Source: an uncultured Prevotellaceae bacterium (lineage in GTDB: Bacteria > Bacteroidota > Bacteroidia > Bacteroidales > Bacteroidaceae). Taken from it: DNA of 64,000 nt. Position numbers and translations under genes: made by a program. The notes under the pieces were generated by a model. That model saw only the letters and a list, made by a program, of their open reading frames with translations, did no database searches and was not told the DNA's origin. Below are positions 57,777 to 64,000 of this stretch, one piece after another (positions within the stretch are counted from its first letter, which is position 1; every line of letters starts with the position of its first letter). The DNA lies in contig ONYA01000011.1 of NCBI GenBank assembly GCA_900321965.1, positions 1-64,000 of the forward strand, in the 5' to 3' direction.

Positions 57777-58900
57777 CTCCTTCTTCCAAGTTGTTCTATG
57801 ACAGAACGCTTCCACTGTACGAAGTCGCCCTGCTCAATATGCGTGCGGGCATCGGTGACCAGTCGCAGGTAGAACGCTAAGTTGTGTATCGAGGCAATCT
57901 GCATAGCCAACAGCTCTTGTGCCTTGAACAGATGATGCAGATAAGCCTTCGTGTGAATACGGTCAACGTCGCAGCCGTCGGGATCGATGGGCGTGAAGTC
58001 CTGTTCCCATTTCTTGTTGCGCATGTTCATCGTGCCCTCGTAGGTGAACAGCAACGCGTTACGACCGTTACGTGTTGGCATGACACAGTCGAACATATCC
58101 ACGCCGCGCTCGATGGCTTCGAGGATGTTCTGAGGTGTGCCGACGCCCATCAGGTAGCGGGGCTTGTCTTTGGGCAGGATCTCGTTAACCACCTCAATCA
58201 TTTCGTACATCACCTCCGTAGGCTCACCTACGGCCAGTCCGCCGATGGCGTTGCCGTCGGCCCCCTTGTCAGCCACGTGCTTGGCCGCTTCCTGGCGCAA
58301 GTCTTTATAGGTACAGCCCTGTACGATGGGGAAGAGGCTCTGCTGATAACCGTAGAGCGGCTCTGTCTCGTTGAAGCGCTTGATGCAGCGGTCGAGCCAG
58401 CGCTGGGTTAGCCCCAACGAGTTCTTGGCATACTGATAGTCGCTCTGTCCCGGGGGGCACTCGTCTAATGCCATCATGATGTCGGCACCGATGATGCGCT
58501 CCGTGTCCATCACATTCTCCGGCGTGAAGATGTGCTTCGAGCCGTCAATATGTGAGCGGAATTCGCAACCTTCTTCACGTAGCTTGCGGATGCCTGTCAG
58601 CGAGAAGACCTGGAAGCCGCCGGAGTCTGTCAGTATGGGGCGGTCCCAGGTGTTGAACTGATGGAGTCCGCCTGCCTTCCTGAGCGTGTCGAGTCCTGGG
58701 CGCAAGTAGAGATGATAGGTGTTGCCTAAGATAATCTGTGCCTTCACCTGTTCGCGCAGTTCAGCAAAATGTACGCCCTTGACGGAGCCTGCCGTGCCTA
58801 CGGGCATGAAGATCGGCGTCTTGATCTGTCCGTGGTCTGTCGTTATCAGGCCTGTGCGTGCATCGCTGGCGTTGTCGCTATGTTCTACTTTGAAAGTCAT
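57773..58900 (-). CDS. tgt: tRNA-guanine transglycosylase (queuine tRNA-ribosyltransferase)
   Basis: A 375-residue enzyme that exchanges guanine 34 for a queuine precursor in tRNAs. The catalytic Asp is in LTDSGGFQVFSL (D92), with PVQGCTY-like FPIVQGCTYKDLR and the second Asp in DMFDCVMPTRNGRNALLF. The known zinc site (C-X-C-X2-C...H) is not seen in full: the corresponding region reads PDGCDVDRIHTKAYLHHLF, with one Cys. The later His (IASIHN) is present. It overlaps lon and lptG by 4 nt each (ATGA). Confidence 0.92.
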   Translation of the reverse strand: MTFKVEHSDNASDARTGLITTDHGQIKTPIFMPVGTAGSVKGVHFAELREQVKAQIILGNTYHLYLRPGLDTLRKAGGLHQFNTWDRPILTDSGGFQVFSLTGIRKLREEGCEFRSHIDGSKHIFTPENVMDTERIIGADIMMALDECPPGQSDYQYAKNSLGLTQRWLDRCIKRFNETEPLYGYQQSLFPIVQGCTYKDLRQEAAKHVADKGADGNAIGGLAVGEPTEVMYEMIEVVNEILPKDKPRYLMGVGTPQNILEAIERGVDMFDCVMPTRNGRNALLFTYEGTMNMRNKKWEQDFTPIDPDGCDVDRIHTKAYLHHLFKAQELLAMQIASIHNLAFYLRLVTDARTHIEQGDFVQWKRSVIEQLGRRR

Positions 58901-61371
58901 TTCTTATCGTCTTTTTTCTCGTCGTCCTCTGGTATTGTGAAGTCGGTGGGATTCTTCACAATCTCTTTGGTCAATGCGAAGTCCCAGACGTCCTGTACGT
59001 TTTCGACATAGTGGAAGGTGACTCCTTTGAGGTATGTGTCAGGAATCTCGTTGACGTCTTTCTCGTTCTCGCGGCACATCATAATATCCGTGATGCCGGC
59101 ACGCTTGGCAGCCAGGATTTTCTCCTTGATACCACCTACGGGTAGCACCTTTCCGCGCAGGGTAATCTCTCCCGTCATAGCTGTGTTCTTGCGCACCTTG
59201 CGTTGTGTCAATGCCGAGGCGATAGACGTGGCAATGGTGATGCCTGCCGAAGGGCCGTCCTTGGGCGTCGCACCTTCTGGTACGTGAATATGGATGTTCC
59301 AGTGGTCGAAGATGCGATAGTCCACGCCGAGCTTGTCGACATGTGCCTTGACGTATTCCAAGGCAATGATGGCTGACTCCTTCATCACGTCGCCTAAGTT
59401 ACCCGTCAGCGTCAGCTTGCCTGCCTTGCCCTTCGACAGCGAGGTCTCGATAAAGAGTATCTCGCCGCCGACGCTCGTCCAGGCAAGGCCCGTCACTACG
59501 CCAGCATAGTCGTTGCCTTGATAGATGTCGCGGTAGAAAGGCGGATTACCCAACAGTTCTTCCACCTCCGTAGGAGTTATCTTGCTGTAGGGCATCTCGC
59601 CGTTCAGCGCCTGCTTGAAGGCCAGTTTGCGCATGGCCTTGTTGATTTGCTTCTCCAGCTGTCGCACGCCGCTCTCGCGGGTATAGCGCTCGATGATCAT
59701 CTCTATAGCGGCCTTGTTGAAAGAGGGCTTGGGCGACACTGTGTTCAGACCCGTATTCTCCATCTCGCGGGGGATGAGGTGACGTTTGGCTATCTCTATC
59801 TTCTCCTCGGTGATGTAGCCCGACACCTCGATGATCTCCATGCGGTCGCGCAGGGGACCGGGGATGGTGGCGAGGTTGTTGGCCGTTGCAATGAACAGCA
59901 CCTTCGACAAGTCATAGTCCACGTCAAGGTAATTGTCGTGGAAGGCATTGTTCTGCTCGGGGTCGAGCACCTCCAACAGCGCCGATGCCGGGTCGCCGTT
60001 GTGCGTGTTCTGCGTCACCTTGTCTATCTCGTCAAGAATGAAGACGGGATTCGAGGAACCGGCTTTCTGGATGCTCTTGATGATACGTCCGGGCATGGCG
60101 CCGATATACGTGCGGCGATGGCCGCGAATCTCTGCCTCGTCGTGCAGACCGCCTAACGACATGCGCACATACTTACGCTTCATGGCGGCAGCAATCGACT
60201 TGCCTAACGATGTTTTACCCACGCCTGGAGGGCCGTAGAGACAGATGATGGGCGACTTCAAGTCACCGCGCAGCGAGAGTACCGACATGTGTTCCAGTAT
60301 GCGCTCCTTCACCTTCTCCATACCGTAGTGGTCGCGGTCGAGAATCTTCTGGGCGCGTTTCAGGTTCAGGTCGTCTTCAGTAAACTCGCCCCACGGCAGG
60401 TCGACCATCGTCTGCAGATAGGTCAGTTGTACGTTGAAATCAGGACTTTGCGGGTTCAGCGTGTCCAGCTTGTCAGCCTCTTTGTAGAACACCTTTGCCA
60501 CCTCTTCCGGCCACAGCTTCTTCTCGGCCTTCTTCAGCAGTTCCGTCTTCTCGGGCGCACTCTCGCCGTTACCCATTTCGGCCTGCAGGTTCTTAATCTG
60601 CTGCTGCAGGAAGTAGTTGCGCTGCTGCTCGTCGAGATCCTCACGCGTCTTGTTGCGGATGTCGGCCTTCAGGTGTTGTAGGTTGATTTCGCGGTTCAGC
60701 ACCTTCATCGCGGCAAACAGGCGTTCCTTCACCGACTCTGTTTCCAGGAGCATCATCTTGTCCTTAATGCTGAACGGCATGTTCGAGCAGGTGAAGTTCA
60801 GCGCCATCACGTCGTTCGAGATGTTCTGCACGGCAAACGTTGCTTCGTCGGGTATCTCGTCGCTCATGTTGATGTAGTCGTTCACCTGTTTGCGCAGGTC
60901 CTGCATTGCGGTGCGGAACTCCTTGTCGCGCTTCTCCGGGCTTATCTCGGGTGCCGGCTCCACGTGTCCTGTCAGGTAGGGGTCGTCGCCGAGGATGTCT
61001 ATCAGCCTCATGCGGCCCAATGCCTGAATGATGGCCGTGATGTTACCGTTTGGCAGCGTCAGCTGCTTGACCACCTTGGCAAAGACGCCATAATCGTACA
61101 GGTCATCTTTCGTAGGCTCGTCCACCTCCGGGTCGCGTTGGCAGACGATACCAATCACCAGTTGTTTCTTCTCGGCACGCTTGATGAGCGTTGAGCTCGA
61201 TTCGCGGCCGATGAGGATGGGCGACACCACGCCTGGGAAAAGCACCAGGTTGCGTACGGCAAGAATAGGCAGCTCGTCGGGCGTGGGCACGCCGTTAATC
61301 AGGTCCTTAAAATCTCCTTCAATGTCGGCAATCATGGAGAATGCCTTGTTATTCTGACTTTCTAAAAACAT
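58897..61371 (-). CDS. lon: ATP-dependent protease Lon
   Basis: An 824-residue serine protease with an N-terminal LonN domain ([23 protein letters not shown]) and a AAA+ core with Walker [17 protein letters not shown] and Walker [13 protein letters not shown] proteolytic domain carries the catalytic Ser in [15 protein letters not shown] and the catalytic Lys in [14 protein letters not shown]. Length is normal. The extra acidic and basic C-tail ([11 protein letters not shown]) is short. It begins the operon lon-tgt-lptG; the -7 element is at 61394-61401. It degrades damaged proteins and regulators. Confidence 0.95.
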   Translation of the reverse strand: MFLESQNNKAFSMIADIEGDFKDLINGVPTPDELPILAVRNLVLFPGVVSPILIGRESSSTLIKRAEKKQLVIGIVCQRDPEVDEPTKDDLYDYGVFAKVVKQLTLPNGNITAIIQALGRMRLIDILGDDPYLTGHVEPAPEISPEKRDKEFRTAMQDLRKQVNDYINMSDEIPDEATFAVQNISNDVMALNFTCSNMPFSIKDKMMLLETESVKERLFAAMKVLNREINLQHLKADIRNKTREDLDEQQRNYFLQQQIKNLQAEMGNGESAPEKTELLKKAEKKLWPEEVAKVFYKEADKLDTLNPQSPDFNVQLTYLQTMVDLPWGEFTEDDLNLKRAQKILDRDHYGMEKVKERILEHMSVLSLRGDLKSPIICLYGPPGVGKTSLGKSIAAAMKRKYVRMSLGGLHDEAEIRGHRRTYIGAMPGRIIKSIQKAGSSNPVFILDEIDKVTQNTHNGDPASALLEVLDPEQNNAFHDNYLDVDYDLSKVLFIATANNLATIPGPLRDRMEIIEVSGYITEEKIEIAKRHLIPREMENTGLNTVSPKPSFNKAAIEMIIERYTRESGVRQLEKQINKAMRKLAFKQALNGEMPYSKITPTEVEELLGNPPFYRDIYQGNDYAGVVTGLAWTSVGGEILFIETSLSKGKAGKLTLTGNLGDVMKESAIIALEYVKAHVDKLGVDYRIFDHWNIHIHVPEGATPKDGPSAGITIATSIASALTQRKVRKNTAMTGEITLRGKVLPVGGIKEKILAAKRAGITDIMMCRENEKDVNEIPDTYLKGVTFHYVENVQDVWDFALTKEIVKNPTDFTIPEDDEKKDDKK

Positions 61372-61393
61372 ATTACATCTTTATAAGAGCGTG

Positions 61394-61401
61394 CAAAGTT
61401 A
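61394..61401 (-). promoter_or_regulatory. -7 promoter element for lon
   Basis: Minus-strand TAACTTTG, 22 nt before the lon ATG, in the 100-nt divergent spacer with trmN6. Confidence 0.55.
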
Positions 61402-61454
61402 CGAATTTTAATTGAGATTTGCTAACAGATAGCCGATAATTAACAAAAAATGTG

Positions 61455-61462
61455 TATCTTTG
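61455..61462 (+). promoter_or_regulatory. -7 promoter element abutting trmN6
   Basis: TATCTTTG ends 9 nt before the ATG at 61472. It overlaps a 4-codon upstream extension, so the shorter start is preferred. Confidence 0.55.
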
Positions 61463-61471
61463 TGCCCGATT

Positions 61472-62185
61472 ATGGCAAATGACTATTTCCAATTCCGTCA
61501 TTTCACGATTTATCAGGGCCGTTGTGCGATGAAGGTGGGCACCGATGGAACGCTGCTCGGCGCATGGGCTCGGGGAGGGCAGACGGTGCTCGACATCGGC
61601 ACGGGTACGGGCTTGATAGCGCTGATGATGGCGCAGCGGTTCCCTGAGGCGCAGGTCGTAGGTGTCGACGTCGACCCCAAAGCCGTCGCCCAGGCCCGCG
61701 AGAATGTCGCCGCCTCGCCCTTTGCCAGTCGCATTCAGCTGCTAAATGCCGATATACGCACCCATCACCACTCACCCTTCACCCTTCACCACTCACCCTT
61801 CACCACCATCGTGAGCAATCCCCCGTATTTCGTCGACTCGTTGGCGTGTCCTGACGGTCAGCGCACGCTGGCGCGCCATACGGCTTCGTTGTCATATCGC
61901 GAGCTGATGCAGGCCGTCTGTCGCCTGTTGGCCGACGACGGTGAGTTCTCGGTCATCATTCCCTTCGACTGCAAGGCGCGTATGGAGGACGAGGCCGCCT
62001 TGGCCGGTCTGTTCAAGGTGCGTGAGTGTGCTGTCAAGACCACCCCGCGCAAACAGCCTCGCCGCTATCTGATGGCCTTTCGCAAGCATCCAGCTGAACT
62101 AGAACTGACGGAAGGGGTTATTGAAACCTCTCCCAACGTCCGCTCGTCGTGGTATCAGGAACTGACAAAAGACTTCTACTTATGA
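61472..62185 (+). CDS. trmN6: tRNA1(Val) (adenine(37)-N6)-methyltransferase
   Basis: A 237-residue SAM-dependent methyltransferase (YfiC family). The SAM-binding loop is DIGTGTGLIALMMAQRFPEA and the adenine-methyltransferase motif is SNPPYFVDSL. The stretch THHHSPFTLHHSPFTT (about residues 98-112), just before that motif, is encoded by six in-frame heptamers (61765-61806). It does not look like family sequence. The gene ends in ATGA shared with the omega-amidase gene (62182-62185), so the two are coupled. Catalytic residues appear intact. Confidence 0.9.
   Translation: MANDYFQFRHFTIYQGRCAMKVGTDGTLLGAWARGGQTVLDIGTGTGLIALMMAQRFPEAQVVGVDVDPKAVAQARENVAASPFASRIQLLNADIRTHHHSPFTLHHSPFTTIVSNPPYFVDSLACPDGQRTLARHTASLSYRELMQAVCRLLADDGEFSVIIPFDCKARMEDEAALAGLFKVRECAVKTTPRKQPRRYLMAFRKHPAELELTEGVIETSPNVRSSWYQELTKDFYL
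61765..61806 (+). repeat. In-frame heptamer tandem array, TCACC(AC/CT) x6, inside trmN6
   Basis: TCACCAC, TCACCCT, TCACCCT, TCACCAC, TCACCCT, TCACCAC run continuously. Six units give 42 bp, a multiple of three, so the frame is kept. Confidence 0.92.
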
Positions 62186-62937
62186 ATATAACGATTTTTC
62201 AAACAGACACCGTTTGGGGACAACCCGATGAAAACGTGAAAAACGTGCAGCGGCTGTTGTCCGAAAATACGGGTTCCGACCTCTATGTCCTGCCCGAAAT
62301 GTGGGCTACGGGATTCGCTACAGAGCCGCATGAACTGGCAGAAAACGACGATTCCATCGCTCTCCGATGGATGCAGCAGACGGCTGTAGCTCACCGATGT
62401 GCGCTCAGCGGCAGCCTCTTGATACACGCTGCCGATGGTACCTACCGCAATCGTCATTATTTTGTCACGCCCGAAGCCACCGTTTTCTACGATAAACACC
62501 ATCTGTTCACCTATGGTCACGAGGATGTGTATATCACGCCGGGCACGGCGCACGTTGTTGCCACTTGGCAGGGGCGCCGTTTCCTACTGCTGACGTGCTA
62601 CGACCTACGTTTCCCCCTGTGGTCGCGCTATGGGCGTGCTGGTGAGTACGATGCCATCATCGTGTCGGCCAACTGGCCGGAAAGCCGTCAGCAGGCGTGG
62701 CGGGTGCTGACGCGGGCACGTGCCATCGAGAACCAGTGTTACTTGATTGGTGCCAACCGTGTGGGCGACGACCAGTTCTGTCATTACCGGGGCGAGAGCC
62801 TCGTCTGCGACTCCAAGGGCGATACGTTGGCAGAGGCGGTTCCCAACCGTCAGCAAGCGCTGACGACAACCCTCGACTTCGAAAAATTAGACGTCGTCAG
62901 AACTCGCTTTAAAGTCTTAGAAGACAGAGATTTTTAG
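62182..62937 (+). CDS. Carbon-nitrogen hydrolase, omega-amidase (NIT2/YafV) type
   Basis: A 251-residue nitrilase-superfamily amidase. The catalytic triad is readable: Glu in LYVLPEMWATGF, Lys in YDKHHLFTY and Cys in LLTCYDLRFPLWSR. It likely removes ammonia from 2-oxoglutaramate or related amides. It starts in the ATGA overlap with trmN6 and ends 1 nt before the opposing AMP-binding gene. Substrate specificity is by family only. Confidence 0.9.
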   Translation: MNITIFQTDTVWGQPDENVKNVQRLLSENTGSDLYVLPEMWATGFATEPHELAENDDSIALRWMQQTAVAHRCALSGSLLIHAADGTYRNRHYFVTPEATVFYDKHHLFTYGHEDVYITPGTAHVVATWQGRRFLLLTCYDLRFPLWSRYGRAGEYDAIIVSANWPESRQQAWRVLTRARAIENQCYLIGANRVGDDQFCHYRGESLVCDSKGDTLAEAVPNRQQALTTTLDFEKLDVVRTRFKVLEDRDF

Positions 62938-62938
62938 A

Positions 62939-64000
62939 CTAACGGTAAAACTTTCGGTTTAACTTGCCGTTGTAGGTTCTCTCTACGTGGTCGACCTGTT
63001 CGTAGAGCATGGGGATCTTGTAGACTTCCAAGCGGCTTTTCAGGTGCAGGGCTACCTGGCGCTTGTTTAGTTGGCAACCGTCGGCCATGACCACTAACAG
63101 CTTCAGGGCATTGCCCGTGATGGGGTGCGCAGCCGAGATGCAGATGCAGTCTTTCACCTCTGGCAACAGCAGGGCGGCGTCCTCCACTTCTGTTGGCGCT
63201 ACCTTGTAGCCGCCAATATTGATGACGTCATCCTGGCGCCCACCGATATGCAGCCTTCCCTGTTCGTCGAGCCGTCCTAAGTCCGACATGAAGACCGTCT
63301 GGTCGTGCAGGACGGTGGCCGTCAGTTCGGGTTCCCCGATATAGCCGCTCATGAGCGTGTCGCCCTGGCACGATATGCGGCCTTCGGGCGTGATGATGAT
63401 GCGTGAGTGAGGCATCGCTTTGCCTAAGCACCCCACAATGCACTCGCCGTCGTTGTAGTTATAGGTGCTGATGATGCCCGTTTCTGTCGATGCATAGGTG
63501 TTGTAAAGGCGCGTCTTGGGCAGCAGACGGCACAGCTCGAGCATGTCGGCGTGGGGTAGTGGGGCACCTCCGCACTCGATGAAATCTATCTTTTCTGCAT
63601 ACGATGCCAAGCGTTCGGCGCTGAACTGCGTCAGCATACGGACGCTGGCCGGTACGAAGAAGGTGGCCATCTTCGTGGCGGGATAGTTGAGGGCGGTGAA
63701 AAAGGCGTTCATATCCCTCATACCGTCGATGATATACAGCGTGGCACCAAGCACGATGACGGGGTAGATCTTCGACAGGCTGCCGATATGGTTCAGCGGC
63801 CCGTTGATGATGAACACTAATTCGTGCGTGAACAGCTGACCGGCAATCAGGTTCTCGGCGTCGGCCACGATGGTGCGATGACTGATCATCACGCCCTTCG
63901 AGCGGCCGGTAGTGCCTGTGGTGTAGAGCACGTCGGCAATGCCTTCGGGAACCTCGGCGAAGTTGAGCTTTTTACCCAATTCATCGATGATTTCCTGTGG
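62939..64000 (-). CDS. AMP-binding (acyl-CoA synthetase-like) enzyme, N-terminus outside the window
   Basis: An open frame of about 353 codons running off the right edge (5' end missing). It is an adenylate-forming enzyme. The P-loop-like A3 motif VLYTTGTTGRSKGVMISHRT is near the visible start, then YASTETGIIS, SDLGRLDEQGRLHIGGR and GGYKVAPTEVEDAALLLPEV, where the last conserved Lys lies close to the C-terminus. It activates a carboxylic acid as an acyl-AMP. The substrate, and whether it makes CoA esters or loads a carrier protein, are not known. Confidence 0.85.
   Translation of the reverse strand, partial: PQEIIDELGKKLNFAEVPEGIADVLYTTGTTGRSKGVMISHRTIVADAENLIAGQLFTHELVFIINGPLNHIGSLSKIYPVIVLGATLYIIDGMRDMNAFFTALNYPATKMATFFVPASVRMLTQFSAERLASYAEKIDFIECGGAPLPHADMLELCRLLPKTRLYNTYASTETGIISTYNYNDGECIVGCLGKAMPHSRIIITPEGRISCQGDTLMSGYIGEPELTATVLHDQTVFMSDLGRLDEQGRLHIGGRQDDVINIGGYKVAPTEVEDAALLLPEVKDCICISAAHPITGNALKLLVVMADGCQLNKRQVALHLKSRLEVYKIPMLYEQVDHVERTYNGKLNRKFYR

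Overview
The window looks like chromosomal DNA of a gut-type member of the Bacteroidales, most likely Prevotellaceae. Evidence: many genes start just downstream of the Bacteroidetes promoter motif TAnnTTTG (-7), sometimes with TTTG about 19-20 nt upstream (-33), and there are no clear Shine-Dalgarno sites. The primary sigma factor is the short 290-residue Bacteroidetes type. Lineage markers include a DUF4270 lipoprotein, a glycogen synthase of only about 270 residues, a long Ala/Lys-rich S16 tail, and a lipoprotein-anchored sensor kinase. No rRNA, tRNA, CRISPR array, transposase or prophage gene was seen. No gene-free gap exceeds 300 bases.

Layout. 1-162: GC-rich palindromic repeats, a hairpin and an ATTACAT array. 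163-6467 (minus): TamB, NhaC antiporter and an unknown protein. 6642-12288 (plus): the Na+-pumping NADH:quinone reductase operon nqrABCDEF, with nqrE broken by an internal deletion. 12416-16517 (plus): a histidine kinase fused to a solute-binding domain, an NhaD antiporter and a P-loop kinase/CYTH fusion. 16526-28297 (minus): AddB/AddA-like helicase-nucleases, an outer-membrane protein, RpoD and UvrA. 28326-38715: a hexuronate (galacturonate) catabolic locus. LacI-uxaA-uxaB run left and kdgK-eda run right with a sensor kinase, a frameshifted response regulator and a membrane protein. UxaC is not in the window. 38912-47217: a secreted protein, a very large perfect inverted repeat, a RhaM-like mutarotase, a glycosyltransferase, rpsP, pheT, yebC and pcrA. 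47212-53290: a 43-residue protein, DUF4270 lipoprotein, glycogen synthase, acetyltransferase-like protein, nitroreductase, KdsC-like phosphatase, Maf and an acidic protein. 53385-64000: rarA, TRIC channel, DEAD-box helicase, the lon-tgt-lptG coupled operon, trmN6, an omega-amidase and a partial AMP-binding enzyme.

How the genes work together. NQR exports Na+ using NADH, and the NhaC and NhaD antiporters on either side would exchange Na+ and H+, so the left 15 kb is a sodium-energetics neighbourhood. In the middle, UxaB, UxaA, KdgK and Eda form a near-complete path from tagaturonate to pyruvate plus glyceraldehyde-3-phosphate. It is controlled from a compact divergent promoter with a candidate LacI-type operator.

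The most unusual signal is repetitive rather than genic. Short tandem arrays with 7-, 8- or 9-bp periods, each with its own word, fill several intra-operon spacers. One exactly fills the lptG/DEAD-box spacer. Others lie in frame inside trmN6 and a sensor kinase, where the array encodes a membrane helix. GC-rich palindromic elements are also inserted in frame in uvrA and pheT. Together they suggest a population of mobile or slippage-generated mini-repeats that shape both spacers and proteins.
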